Shown here piece by piece: positions 32,525 through 42,051 of a stretch of 64,000 nt of DNA. Origin of the DNA: SZAS-103 sp964640525 (GTDB lineage: Bacteria; Pseudomonadota; Gammaproteobacteria; Xanthomonadales; Xanthomonadaceae); the NCBI GenBank assembly GCA_964640525.1, contig CAZXGS010000007.1:18512-82511 (forward strand), written 5' to 3'. The notes below the pieces were generated by a model. The model was given only the letters and a program-made list of their open reading frames with translations. It had not been told where the DNA came from and did no database searches. Made by a program: the position numbers and the translations under genes. Numbering within the stretch: position 1 is the stretch's first letter; each line of letters starts with the position of its first letter.

Positions 32525-33463
32525 TTACGCCGCGTCGGTTCCCTCGTTGATGCCCTCGAACAGATACGTGCTCAGGTAACGCTCGCCGGTGTCGGGCAGC
32601 ATGGCCAGGATCACCGAGTCGGCCGGCGCGTCCCTGGCCACTTCCAGCGCGGCGGCGAAGGTGCCGCCGGAGGAGACGCCGCAGAAGATACCCTCGCGCT
32701 GCGCCAGGGCGCGGGCGGTGTCGCGCGCGAGCACGTCGTCGATGGTGATGTTGCGATCGCACATTGCGCGGTTGAGCACGCCGGGAATGAAGTCGGGGGT
32801 CCAGCCCTGGATCTTGTGCGGGGTCCATTCCTTGCCCGCCAGCAGGTTGGCCGTCGCCGGCTCGGGCACGCAGATGCGGATGTCCGGTCGCGCCAGCTTG
32901 AGCATCTCGCCGGCGCCGGTCAGGGTGCCGGCGCTGCCCCAGCCGGTGACGAACCAGTCCAGCCGCTTGCCGGCGAAGTCCTGCAGGATCTCCGGGCCGG
33001 TCGTGCTGCGGTGGAAGGCGGGGTTGGCAGGGTTGTCGAACTGGCGGGTGAGGTAGGCGCCATGCTCGCGTGCATAGGCTTCGGCCGCCTTGACCATGCC
33101 GCCGCTGCGCTCGGCGGCGGGGGTCAGGATGACCTTGGCGCCCAGCGCGCGCATCAGCTTGCGGCGCTCGATCGAGAACGAATCGGCCATGAACGCCACG
33201 AACGGGTAGCCGCGCACCGCGCACACCATCGCCAGCGCGATGCCGGTGTTGCCGGAGGTGGCCTCCACGACGGTCTGCCCCGGCTTGAGCTCGCCGCGCG
33301 CCTCGGCATCCAGGATCACGCCCAGCGCCAGCCGATCCTTGACCGAGGACATCGGATTGAAGGCCTCGCACTTGACGTACATCGTCACGTGCGCCGGCGC
33401 CAGCCGGTTGATCCGCACGATCGGGGTGTTGCCGACGGTACCGAGGATGCTGTCGTGGATCAT
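32525..33463 (-). CDS. cysK: PLP-dependent cysteine synthase (O-acetylserine sulfhydrylase)
   Basis: 312 residues. Fold type II PLP enzyme: GNTPIVRINRL, PLP lysine in MSSVKDR (Lys42), phosphate/substrate loop TSGNTG, GWGSAGTLTG and C-terminal GVSSGG. It makes cysteine from O-acetylserine and sulfide in the cytoplasm. CysK and CysM are hard to separate here: length and IHDSILGTVGNTP fit CysK, while the GSAGTLTG loop differs from the usual GTGGT. Stands alone, 102 bp after the RNase T start region. Confidence 0.88.
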   Translation of the reverse strand: MIHDSILGTVGNTPIVRINRLAPAHVTMYVKCEAFNPMSSVKDRLALGVILDAEARGELKPGQTVVEATSGNTGIALAMVCAVRGYPFVAFMADSFSIERRKLMRALGAKVILTPAAERSGGMVKAAEAYAREHGAYLTRQFDNPANPAFHRSTTGPEILQDFAGKRLDWFVTGWGSAGTLTGAGEMLKLARPDIRICVPEPATANLLAGKEWTPHKIQGWTPDFIPGVLNRAMCDRNITIDDVLARDTARALAQREGIFCGVSSGGTFAAALEVARDAPADSVILAMLPDTGERYLSTYLFEGINEGTDAA

Positions 33464-33565
33464 GGGCGAGACCCTTGAAATTTGGCGTTGTGGGTTGTGC
33501 TTCGCGAGGGAAACTGCCGTGCGTGGCGGGTGCTGGCCCGTGAGTCGCGGCCTGCATCGCGCGGT

Positions 33566-34198
33566 TCAGCCTACCCCATTTGCCTGCAGGCTCTGCCAGC
33601 GATTGACGATGGTACAGAACAGTTGTGCGGTCTGGTGGGTGTCGTACACCGCCGAGTGGGCTTCCTGCGCATCCCAGCCGAGCCCTGCCGCCTGTGCGGC
33701 GCGCGCCAGAACAGTCTGGCCGTAGGCCATGCCGGCCAGGGTCACCGTGTCGAAGGTGCTGAAGGGATGGAACGGGTTGCGCTTGTGGTGGGTCCGTGCC
33801 ACCGCGGCATTGACGAAGCCGAGGTCGAAGAAGGCGTTGTGGCCGACCAGGATGGCGCGCTGGCAGCCGGCGGCCTTGATCGCCGCGCGCACCGGCGCGA
33901 ACACCCAGTCGAGCGCGGCGCGCTCTTCGCGGGCGGCGCGAAAAGGATGGTCGGGGACGATGCCAGTGACCTCCAGCGCCTTCGGGTCGAGCACCGACCC
34001 TGGGTAGGGCACGACGTGGGTGCTGGTCATCTCGCCGGGGACCAACAGGCCATTTCCACTGATCCTGATCGGCTGTACCGCGATTTCCAGCAGGGCGTGG
34101 CGCTGGCAGTCGAAGCCGCCGGTCTCCACGTCCACCACCACCGGCAGGAATCCGCGAAAACGCTGCGCCATTGGCGCCTGGTTGGGGAGGGCATCCAT
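33566..34198 (-). CDS. rnt: Ribonuclease T
   Basis: 210 residues. DEDDh exonuclease: Exo I VVVDVETGGF, Exo II VGHNAFFDLGF and Exo III AHSAVYDTHQTAQLF. The N-terminal RFRGFLPVVVDVETGG is characteristic of RNase T, which trims 3' ends of tRNA and 5S/23S rRNA as a dimer. The ATG at 34198 gives the family length; the in-frame codons up to 34240 add no homology. Confidence 0.93.
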   Translation of the reverse strand: MDALPNQAPMAQRFRGFLPVVVDVETGGFDCQRHALLEIAVQPIRISGNGLLVPGEMTSTHVVPYPGSVLDPKALEVTGIVPDHPFRAAREERAALDWVFAPVRAAIKAAGCQRAILVGHNAFFDLGFVNAAVARTHHKRNPFHPFSTFDTVTLAGMAYGQTVLARAAQAAGLGWDAQEAHSAVYDTHQTAQLFCTIVNRWQSLQANGVG

Positions 34199-34248
34199 CG
34201 GCCAGAGGATAACAGGGGCCGGCAGGTGGTCCGCTCGCAAGCGGGGTG

Positions 34249-34279
34249 AAAAAGCCGCGGCCCCTTGCCGGGGCCGCGG
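34249..34279 (-). terminator. Rho-independent terminator of the secreted hydrolase gene
   Basis: A perfect 10-bp stem CCGCGGCCCC / GGGGCCGCGG with a 5-base loop (34255-34279) is followed on the minus strand by TTTTT (34249-34253). It lies 26 bp after the stop of the gene at 34305-36266. Confidence 0.85.
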
Positions 34280-34304
34280 TGATGTGGAGTAAGGCGAGGA
34301 ACGT

Positions 34305-36266
34305 TCAGCGTGCGGCGTTGGCGTTCATCGTCGCATTGCGCGACTTGTCCAGGTACTGCGCCGGGTCGCGCATGTTGGTGGTATGGCACTCCCCGGTGAC
34401 GTGGCCGCGGTTCACGCCGCCTGGCAACTGGTCATTGGCCTTCTCGGTGACGCCGTCGTCCGGATCGGACAACACCAGGTCGCTGCCGGCGTTGCAGTAG
34501 TCGTAATGCCAGGCGCGGTCGGTGAACGAGGTGGTGTAGTAGTTCACCTTCGCACGTTCGGCGGTCGGGATGCCCGCCAGCCAGGCCGACGCACCGGAGT
34601 AGGTCAGGTCGGAGTTGCTGCCGCAGCCCACGCCGAACCAGGAACCGATCGAAGCCAGTACGCCGGCCAGATTGGTGCCCTGGTAGGGCGAGCCGACCGA
34701 TTGGATCAGGCGCGAGCCCGAGGTGACGTAATCCAGCCCGCTCCAGTAGTAGGTGTACAGGTGCAGCGAGGCCAGTCCGCCCTGGCTGTGGGCGACGATG
34801 CCGTAGTCGTGCCAGGTGTTGCCGAAGGACCAGATCAACTGCGCGAACTGGTCGTTGCTGCGGTTCTGGTTGGGATCGGAGAACACCGAGGCATTGCTGA
34901 ACTGCGAAGCCGGCCAGACCAGCGAGGAGCAGTAACCGTGGACCAGCAACAGGCGCGAGCCGGTGCCCATGGTATGGGCCTGTCCGCGCACGCCCTGAGA
35001 TGGCCGTGGACCCATGGTCATCAATTCGTCCGGGGCGCCTTGCGCCTGCGTGGACACGCCCTTGGGCAGCGGCGGCAAGGAAAGTGGGATCCGGCTGGCG
35101 CTTGCCAGCGGCACGAAGGCGTCCGGATCTTCGATCCGCACGTTGCGCAGCTCGTAGGGCGCGTGCGCGTGGGCGCGTGCAATCCAGCGCGCGTCCAGGC
35201 CCAGCGGCAGGCCGTTGCCGCTGCGCTGGGTCATGCCGCTGATCCACGCGATCGGCACCGCTTTTCCGGACGCGCCGGTGCCCCACACTTCGGCATAGGC
35301 ACGGTAATGGCCTTGGTCGGAAGTGTCGGTTGCCGGCAGGGAAATTTCGAACCGTCCTGTGGTCGTGGCGTTCATGCCCACCGCCTGGCCGGCGCGCATG
35401 GTCACGGTCGGTTGCACGACCGGCACGATGTGCTCGGCGGTGCGCAATTGGCGCTGGCCGTTGCGGCCGATCGACTCCACCTGGACCTGCGCCAGGTAGT
35501 TGCCGGCATGGGGTGCGGCAAAACCGGCGCCCCAGGTGCCGTCGTTGGCCAGGCCGTCACCGTGGCGGCCGTCATCGGCCATTGGGTAGGTACGCACGCT
35601 GCCGTCGGGTGCGGTCACCCGCAGCGCCGCGCGCACGACCCTGCCGGCCGCCTTGCCGAGCTGGCTGGATCCGTCCGCGCCGGTATGCGAGAGCACCGCG
35701 GCGATTTCGACCGGTTGCCCCACGACCGTGCGCCGGGTGACCGCGTACGACATCAGGCGGGTGGCGGGGTCGCCTTCCAGCAGCAGGAAGCCGCGTGCGG
35801 AAGCGTGTGGATCGGTGCTGCGGACGGTGACCTTCCAGTTGCCGTTCTGCAGCGAGTCCAGCGCATACACATCACCCTGATAGGACGCGGACTGGATGCC
35901 CATTTCGGTACGGGTGGCCGCGCCTGCGCCGTCACGCGCCAGCGTGCGTACCGCGCCATCGGGGCTGCGCAGTTCCACCTGCAAGGGCGAGCCGTTGGCG
36001 GACATCACCATGAAGCGGGCATTGCCGTTCTCCACCGGCAGCTCGCCGGTCCAGGCGCGACCGGCATGGCCATCGGGCGCCAGGGTGATCGGGATCAGGG
36101 CGCTCTTGGAGTAGATGGCCGCGGCGCCGGTGGCGACCGGCTGCATCGCGGCAAACTCCGCGGGCGCGCCGGCGAGTTGCTTGTACTGCGGGTTGATTGC
36201 GGCGGTGGCCACGCCGCAGGCGGCCAGCGAAACGGCAAGGGCAAGACTCAGGCGAACCGGCATCAT
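34305..36266 (-). CDS. Secreted lipase-like alpha/beta hydrolase with N-terminal beta-rich domains
   Basis: 653 residues with a signal peptide (PVRLSLALAVSLAACGVATA). The first 370 residues are beta-rich, with immunoglobulin-like features (LRVTAPDGSVRTYPMADDG, GLANDGTWGAGFAAPHAGNY) as in choice-of-anchor or 'X' domains of exported hydrolases. The C-terminal hydrolase begins near LLLVHGYCSS, has its nucleophile in GIVAHSQGGLAS, SVGSPYQGT after it, and several Cys that may form disulfides. It is a triacylglycerol-lipase or esterase type; the substrate is unknown. The ATGATG start at 36266 has GAGGAAA upstream. A strong terminator follows at 34249-34279. Confidence 0.87.
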   Translation of the reverse strand: MMPVRLSLALAVSLAACGVATAAINPQYKQLAGAPAEFAAMQPVATGAAAIYSKSALIPITLAPDGHAGRAWTGELPVENGNARFMVMSANGSPLQVELRSPDGAVRTLARDGAGAATRTEMGIQSASYQGDVYALDSLQNGNWKVTVRSTDPHASARGFLLLEGDPATRLMSYAVTRRTVVGQPVEIAAVLSHTGADGSSQLGKAAGRVVRAALRVTAPDGSVRTYPMADDGRHGDGLANDGTWGAGFAAPHAGNYLAQVQVESIGRNGQRQLRTAEHIVPVVQPTVTMRAGQAVGMNATTTGRFEISLPATDTSDQGHYRAYAEVWGTGASGKAVPIAWISGMTQRSGNGLPLGLDARWIARAHAHAPYELRNVRIEDPDAFVPLASASRIPLSLPPLPKGVSTQAQGAPDELMTMGPRPSQGVRGQAHTMGTGSRLLLVHGYCSSLVWPASQFSNASVFSDPNQNRSNDQFAQLIWSFGNTWHDYGIVAHSQGGLASLHLYTYYWSGLDYVTSGSRLIQSVGSPYQGTNLAGVLASIGSWFGVGCGSNSDLTYSGASAWLAGIPTAERAKVNYYTTSFTDRAWHYDYCNAGSDLVLSDPDDGVTEKANDQLPGGVNRGHVTGECHTTNMRDPAQYLDKSRNATMNANAAR

Positions 36267-36513
36267 GGGTTTCCTCACGGTGGGAGCGTCCGAAGGGCCG
36301 CCGCGATGGGGCCGGGCGGTCTGCGGTACGTTCGCGCCACGCATGAACTGCGGGTGAACCACCGCTGGATCGAAAGCTAGCGCAGGCTGCGCCGGCCGTG
36401 GGTCCACGTTGCGTTGCCGATTTGGCAACGATGGACCGGGAATGTGCTGCAGTTCCGGAAACGATCGTGTCGGAATCCACACCTCGAAAGGTATTCGAGG
36501 ATTTGCCTTGCGG

Positions 36514-37554
36514 TCATGCGTCGGCAAGGCGGGCGCCATGGGCGCGCAGGAAGCGCTCGCGGTCCTCGGCCAGCGCGGCGCGGAAGGGTGCTTCCAGCGG
36601 GCCATCCTCGACCAGCCCCGCCATCCGGTCCAGCGCGACCCGCACCAGCTCCAGCAGTGCCTTCACCTTGCGCGACGGCGCGTGGCGGTGGCGCAGGCTG
36701 GCCATTATCGCGATCGGCTGGAAGCGCCAGCGCGGCAGCACCCACTCCAGTTGGCAGGGCTTGCGTGCATCGGCAAGGTAGGCCAGCGGGGCGCGCGCGA
36801 TGCCGCCGCCGGCCATCGCGGTCATGTAGGTGACGCGCAGGTCATCGGTGAGCACGGTGGGGCCTGCGACCGGCACCACCACCTCGCTGCCGTCCTCGCC
36901 GTACAGCCGCCACGGAATCGGATTGCCACGTCGCGAGATGGCGCGGATCGTGCGCAACGATTCCAGCTCCTGCGGGGTGGTCGGACGACCGGCACGATCC
37001 AGGAACTCGCCTGAAGCGGCCAGCACGGTCGGCTGCAGGCCGAGGACGACATCGCCGGGGTGGCGCTCGGGATCGTCGGTGAGGAACAGGCAGGCGTCCA
37101 GTGCCTTGGGCGTCAATTCCACCGAGCGGTCGGACAGGTAGATTTCCAGATTCAGGCCCGCATGGCGCGCGGCGACTTCCACCAGATCACCGAGGATGCC
37201 CATCTCCACCGCGGCCGTCGGGATGCTCACCCGCAAGGTGCCGCGGAGGTGTTCGGTGGCGCCGATCAGGCTGGACTCGGCCTCGCGAAGTTGCTGGCAG
37301 ATGCTGGCGGCGCGGGCGTGGAATTCGCGCCCGGCGCTGGTCATCGACACCACCCGGCTGGTGCGATCGAGCAGGCGTGCGCCCAGTTGCCCTTCCAGCG
37401 CGGCCAGGCGCTTGCTGATCGCCGAGGTGGACATGCCCAGCAGCTGCCCGGCGCGGGTGAACGAGCCGCATTCCACCAGTTGCTCGAACATCTCCAGATC
37501 CTGCACCCGCCAGTGCGCCAGGGTCCTGCTCTTGCCGCGTGCCGATTCCCGCAT
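36514..37554 (-). CDS. LysR family transcriptional regulator
   Basis: 346 residues. The winged HTH spans about 19-78 (LEMFEQLVECGSFTRAGQLLG, STSAISKRLAALEGQLGARL, LDRTSRVVSMTSAGREF) and is followed by a LysR substrate-binding domain (LRGTLRVSIPTAAVEMGILG, CLFLTDDPERHPGDVV). The tail after about 300 is longer than usual. The start at 37554 is preceded by AGGGAAA. It is divergent from the diguanylate cyclase gene (157 bp between starts), which may be a target. The secreted hydrolase gene lies downstream on the same strand. Confidence 0.9.
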   Translation of the reverse strand: MRESARGKSRTLAHWRVQDLEMFEQLVECGSFTRAGQLLGMSTSAISKRLAALEGQLGARLLDRTSRVVSMTSAGREFHARAASICQQLREAESSLIGATEHLRGTLRVSIPTAAVEMGILGDLVEVAARHAGLNLEIYLSDRSVELTPKALDACLFLTDDPERHPGDVVLGLQPTVLAASGEFLDRAGRPTTPQELESLRTIRAISRRGNPIPWRLYGEDGSEVVVPVAGPTVLTDDLRVTYMTAMAGGGIARAPLAYLADARKPCQLEWVLPRWRFQPIAIMASLRHRHAPSRKVKALLELVRVALDRMAGLVEDGPLEAPFRAALAEDRERFLRAHGARLADA

Positions 37555-37711
37555 GCACTTTCCCTGTTGTTGTGGGGGCTCCGTCCCTGTATGCGATGCG
37601 GTCGGGCGCAGGTCACGCTGCGGTGCGGCATGGCCGGTCGCACGCCGGCCGGCTTGCGCAGCAGGGTGCGCCAGTTCCATGCTGGGGGCGAGCTGGGGCC
37701 GGGGGGCTTGG

Positions 37712-40549
37712 ATGCGCTGGGTCTGGATCGCCGTGTGGATGCTGGCGTGGGCGTCCTGGCTGGCGCCGGCGCGGGCCGAGCAGCCGATGCTGACCCGGCT
37801 CACCCCGGACCTGCGCGTGTTCCCGCAATTCTTCAGCGTCGCCCAGGGGGTCGATGGGCAGCTCTACGTCGGCGGCACCGACGGCATCTTGCGCAATGAC
37901 GGCGGACGCTGGATCTGGATGGCCAACCCGAAGCAGGGGCCGGTGCGGGTGCTGGAGGTGGATGCAGGTGGCCGGGTCTGGTACGGCGGCAGCGACAGCT
38001 TTGGTTACCTGAAGACGCTGCCGACCGGCGAGATGCGTTTCGTCGACCTGTCTCCTCAGTTCGCGCGTGATCTCGCCGGCAAGCCGTTCTCCGACATCTG
38101 GAAGGTCGCCCGATTCCACGACCAGATCTGGTTCCAGGCGCTCCACGACGTGTTTGCAGTGGATGCGCAGGGACGCCGGATCGGGCACTGGCACCATGAC
38201 GCCCGTTTCGGCTTCATCGGTTCCGTGCAGGGCCAACTGTGGCTGCAGTGGCGCGACGAGGGCATTCGCCGATGGGACGGAAAGCGTTTCGTGCCGGTGC
38301 CGGGCACCTCCAGTTACACCGGCGCGCCGATCTACAACATGTTTTCGTTGCCAGATGGAACCGTGCTGATCCAGGTGGAGGGATCGGGACTGTCGCTGTG
38401 GCGAGATGGCGTGGCCACCCCGCTCGTGGACCCGAAGTGGCAGGACGACATCCCGCACCTGAGCAACAGCATCGATCTGGGTGATGGGCAACTGGCGTTT
38501 GCCGGGGACGACGGCAAGCTGCGGGTGCTCGATCTGGCGCAGCGCCAGTTCCACACCGTGACCATCGGCAGCGGTTTCATCACCGACCTGGCCAAGGATC
38601 GCCAGGGAAACCTGTTGGCGGCGGACAACATGGGCGTGGTGCGCCTGGCCTGGCCGCCGCGCTGGTCACGTTATGCACTTGCCGATGGCGTTTCGGGGGA
38701 CATCCACGATTTCACGTTGATCGGCGATCGCCTGTTCGTGTGCGGCAGCGCCGGGGCGAAGGAAGCCCGCATCCAGGCCGGCATGCCCGCGTTGCCGCTG
38801 CAGCCGTTGGCATGGACGAGCGGCGAGTGCTGGACGGTGCGGCAACTCGGGGACTCCCTGCTGGTCGCCGACTCGATGACCTTGCGTCGGGCGAACGGGC
38901 AGGATTCCCTGCCGGTGTCCGCCGGCGACCTGTATCCGCGAACGTTGCGGACGGATCCGCTCGACCCCGGACTGCTGTGGGTGGGGACCGAGCAGGGCCC
39001 GGCGTTGTTCCGGCAGGTCGGCAATCGCTGGGAGCTGGTGGGGCGCAAGGTCGAATTGGGATGGCTCGTGGACACCATGGCGCCGGCCGCAAACGGGGTT
39101 TGGCTGGGCAGCGACGACCACGGCCTGTTTCTGGCGCGCGCCGACGCGCATGCCCCGGAAGGCTTCACCCTTGAACGCTGGGGCGCCGACCGTGGCCTGC
39201 CGGCCGGTGCCGGCGATCAGGTCCAGGTGTCCGAACGTCGCGACGGCGTGTGGGCAAGCGCCGGACGCGGCTTGTTCCGGCTTGTCGGCCGGCGTTTCGT
39301 GAAGGACGACGATGCTGGCCTGCGGGGGCTGCTTGCCGAGGGCGAAGTCGTCCAGTTTCGTGAAGGCAGCGACGGCAGCGATTGGGCCTTCAGTTATCAC
39401 ACGATCTTTCATCGGCGTCGCGGCGGGCACTGGCAGGTGGAGCTCACCGGCAATCCGACCCTGGGCGCGTTCATGGCCCTGCTGCCGCTTCCCGCAGGCG
39501 ACGCGCTGATCGGCGCGGCCGGGCAGGTGCTGCGCTTCCACGACGATGGCCGCGTCCGGAAAGGCGGCGATGGCGCGCGCGTGGGGGTGACCGCGATCCG
39601 CCTGAACCGCCATGGCCAGGCGCCGCAATTGCTGTCGCTGCAGGGCACCCCGCGCTTCGAGCTCAACGGCGCCAGCGTCGACTTCGACCTCGGCTACACC
39701 GACTTCCAGACCGGTGAAAAGATCTACCAGGTGATGTTGGCGGGCCTGACCAGCGAATGGTCGGCGTGGAGTCCCCAAGCAAGTTACCGGTTCTTCGCCC
39801 TGCCGCCCGGCACGTACACCCTGCGGGTGCGCGCGCGGATCGGCTACGGCGCGCCGGTGGAGGGGCCTGGCCTGCGTTTCGAGGTCGTGCCGCGCTGGTT
39901 CGAGCGCTGGTGGGTGGTGCCGCTGGCAATCCTGCTGGCCAGTGCAGGCGTCGCCGCGGCGCTGGTCCAGCGCCAGCGGGTGCGGGTGCGCCGGTTGCGT
40001 GCGCACAACCAGGAACTGGACCGGCTGGTGCACGAGCGCACCCTGGATCTGGAGCGGGTCAACCTGCGCCTGCAGGATCTTGCCGACCGCGACGGCCTGA
40101 CCGGCATCGCCAATCGCCGCCGCTTCGATGCCATCCTCGACGACGCGCTGGCGCGCGCACGCGAACGCTCGCAAGCGCTGGGGCTGGCGATGGTGGATGT
40201 GGACCATTTCAAGCAATACAACGACGGCCACGGCCACCAGGCCGGCGACGACATCCTGCGCGGGGTGGCGCGCGTGCTGGCCGACGGCGTGCGCGGGGAT
40301 ACCCTGGTCGCGCGTTACGGCGGCGAGGAGTTCGCCATCGTCGCGCCGGGTTGCGACCTGACGACGATGCGCGAGGTGGCCGAGCGCCTGCGCGCGCAGG
40401 TCGAAGCCAGTCCCCTTGGCGTGCGGGTGAGCCTGGGCGTGTGCGCGCGCGAGCCGGCCAGCGACGAGGGTGTGGAGGCGCTGCTGGCGCGCGCAGATGC
40501 CGCGCTGTACCGGGCCAAGGAATCCGGCCGCAACCGCGTGGCGTGGTGA
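37712..40549 (+). CDS. Membrane diguanylate cyclase with periplasmic beta-propeller sensor
   Basis: 945 residues. A signal/anchor helix (RWVWIAVWMLAWASWL) leads to two-component-regulator-type propeller repeats (about 30-620; QLYVGGTDGILRNDG, GRVWYGGSDSFGYL, LLWVGTEQGPALF, VWLGSDDHGLFLA). A Y_Y_Y domain (about 650-715), one membrane helix (about 732-751, WVVPLAILLASAGVAAALV), a short coiled coil and a GGDEF domain follow. The active site RYGGEEF (about 868-874) predicts cyclic-di-GMP synthesis. The inhibitory RxxD site reads RGDT and is probably lost. An alternative ATG at 37679 adds 11 residues before the hydrophobic helix. It is divergent from the LysR gene. Confidence 0.88.
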   Translation: MRWVWIAVWMLAWASWLAPARAEQPMLTRLTPDLRVFPQFFSVAQGVDGQLYVGGTDGILRNDGGRWIWMANPKQGPVRVLEVDAGGRVWYGGSDSFGYLKTLPTGEMRFVDLSPQFARDLAGKPFSDIWKVARFHDQIWFQALHDVFAVDAQGRRIGHWHHDARFGFIGSVQGQLWLQWRDEGIRRWDGKRFVPVPGTSSYTGAPIYNMFSLPDGTVLIQVEGSGLSLWRDGVATPLVDPKWQDDIPHLSNSIDLGDGQLAFAGDDGKLRVLDLAQRQFHTVTIGSGFITDLAKDRQGNLLAADNMGVVRLAWPPRWSRYALADGVSGDIHDFTLIGDRLFVCGSAGAKEARIQAGMPALPLQPLAWTSGECWTVRQLGDSLLVADSMTLRRANGQDSLPVSAGDLYPRTLRTDPLDPGLLWVGTEQGPALFRQVGNRWELVGRKVELGWLVDTMAPAANGVWLGSDDHGLFLARADAHAPEGFTLERWGADRGLPAGAGDQVQVSERRDGVWASAGRGLFRLVGRRFVKDDDAGLRGLLAEGEVVQFREGSDGSDWAFSYHTIFHRRRGGHWQVELTGNPTLGAFMALLPLPAGDALIGAAGQVLRFHDDGRVRKGGDGARVGVTAIRLNRHGQAPQLLSLQGTPRFELNGASVDFDLGYTDFQTGEKIYQVMLAGLTSEWSAWSPQASYRFFALPPGTYTLRVRARIGYGAPVEGPGLRFEVVPRWFERWWVVPLAILLASAGVAAALVQRQRVRVRRLRAHNQELDRLVHERTLDLERVNLRLQDLADRDGLTGIANRRRFDAILDDALARARERSQALGLAMVDVDHFKQYNDGHGHQAGDDILRGVARVLADGVRGDTLVARYGGEEFAIVAPGCDLTTMREVAERLRAQVEASPLGVRVSLGVCAREPASDEGVEALLARADAALYRAKESGRNRVAW

Positions 40550-40700
40550 AAGCGCAGCTGAATCGCCGGACGACCGGGCTTGCATGCCGTCGCCGGCAGG
40601 CGCAGGGTTAGGCAAGGCCAGGCGGCGCTCGCGGCCGCGGTGGTCTTTTTCATCCGCAGTCGATGGCAGCGCCGCGCGCGGCCATCGTGAGGTTGCCCTC

Positions 40701-41303
40701 ATGCGCCGACATCCTTGCCGCAAGAAGATGACCGCAACCCTGGCGCCGCTGTTTGTCGCGCTGGCCGTGGCCGCCGACGCCGGTGCGGCGCCGGTCGGCC
40801 CGCAGCCGCCTTCGGGAATGCGTCCAGGCGCGGTGTTTTCGCCGCCACCGCCACCCCCACCTCCGCTGATCCATGCCGCTGGTGCTGCGCCACCGGCTGG
40901 AAGCTGGCAAGGTCAGGGTCGCCCGCCGTGGCATTTTCGTCGCCACCACGGCTTTGGCTTCACCTACGCCACGATGGCGCCGCCGGATGTCGTGCCGGCC
41001 GACGACGACGAGGATGCACGCGGTTCGGACAAGGATCACGTGCGGGTCGTGATGGTGCCGGTGCCGTACCCGGTGACGCCGCCGCCCCCGCCGGCGCCGA
41101 GGCCGCCACCGCCGATCGTGCGCTATGCCATTACCGGCGAGCCGATCGATATTCCCAAGGGCGCCAAGGTGACCCGCGGCTCGGTCTACCGTTACCGCAA
41201 GGGCGGGGTGAACGTCTATACCGACGCCCCACCTCCCGCCGCTGCGCACGGGACGTTGCTGTTCGATTACACCGAGGCAGTGGCGCCGGCCGCCAAACGC
41301 TGA
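40701..41303 (+). CDS. Exported proline-rich protein of unknown function
   Basis: 200 residues. The signal peptide follows a basic start (MRRHPCRKKMTATLAPLFVALAV). Two Pro-rich tracts are present (SPPPPPPPPL and TPPPPPAPRPPPP). A small C-terminal domain RYRKGGVNVYTDAPPP faintly resembles DUF4124-type exported proteins. GTGAGG precedes the ATG at 40701, and a second in-frame ATG at 40728 is possible. No function can be assigned. Confidence 0.7.
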   Translation: MRRHPCRKKMTATLAPLFVALAVAADAGAAPVGPQPPSGMRPGAVFSPPPPPPPPLIHAAGAAPPAGSWQGQGRPPWHFRRHHGFGFTYATMAPPDVVPADDDEDARGSDKDHVRVVMVPVPYPVTPPPPPAPRPPPPIVRYAITGEPIDIPKGAKVTRGSVYRYRKGGVNVYTDAPPPAAAHGTLLFDYTEAVAPAAKR

Positions 41304-41336
41304 GCGCGAATTGCCCGCGGCGGACTGTTGCGGCGA

Positions 41337-41957
41337 TCAAGGTGTACCCGGACACTGCTCCGGCTGGCCGTCGAGATGCTCCTGCAGGCGCTCGAAGCTG
41401 GCGTGGCGGGTCTTGCCGTCGCGCTGGATGCGCACCACGTAGATGCCGTCGTAGTCGCCGTAGCCCCACGAGGGCACCTGCCCGGGGTCGCCGCCGTTGT
41501 CGGCCATCAATTTGCGCGCAGCCTTGACCAGCTCCACGTGTTCCCACGCCACCAGCACCAGTGCCTTGCGGTAGCGCGGCTTCTCGATCTGCGTGACCAG
41601 CTCCGGGATCTGCGTGTAGCCGAATTGGGTTTCCACCGGCAGGCCATAGCGGATCGCGGTCGGCTCGACGGTGGCCAGTGGCCGCACGTAGGCGTAGGCG
41701 ATGAAATGATCGGGTTTGGTGACCGACGGATTGGGGGCGAAGATGGCGTCAGGCTTGCCGAACAGCTTGCCGATGACTGCCGGCAGCGCCAGTGACCGGT
41801 TCAGGCCGCGGCAACTCAGTTGGCCCAGGCCGTTGGAGGGTTTCTCGCCGTGGCGGATCAACACCACGGTCTGGACGTCGGGCGTGCTTGCCGCACCCGT
41901 GGGAACGAGCATCGCCGCCAACAACAGGCCTGAGGCAGTGCGAAGACATGGCGACAT
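41337..41957 (-). CDS. Exported histidine phosphatase family protein
   Basis: 206 residues with a signal peptide (LRTASGLLLAAMLVPTG). The catalytic VVLIRHGEKP contains the phosphohistidine RHG, and a second conserved His lies in LVAWEHVELV. This is a periplasmic branch of the histidine phosphatase (phosphoglycerate-mutase-like) superfamily; the substrate is unknown. It is convergent with the proline-rich protein gene (33 bp between stops) and divergent from the hydroxylase gene (94 bp between starts). Confidence 0.82.
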   Translation of the reverse strand: MSPCLRTASGLLLAAMLVPTGAASTPDVQTVVLIRHGEKPSNGLGQLSCRGLNRSLALPAVIGKLFGKPDAIFAPNPSVTKPDHFIAYAYVRPLATVEPTAIRYGLPVETQFGYTQIPELVTQIEKPRYRKALVLVAWEHVELVKAARKLMADNGGDPGQVPSWGYGDYDGIYVVRIQRDGKTRHASFERLQEHLDGQPEQCPGTP

Positions 41958-42051
41958 GAACGATTCCCAAGGGACCGGAGGCTGCGGGAAGAGCGGATTT
42001 CGCCCCGCCGCGTTACGATAGCGCGCCCGTTGCGCTTGGTAACCCCATTCG

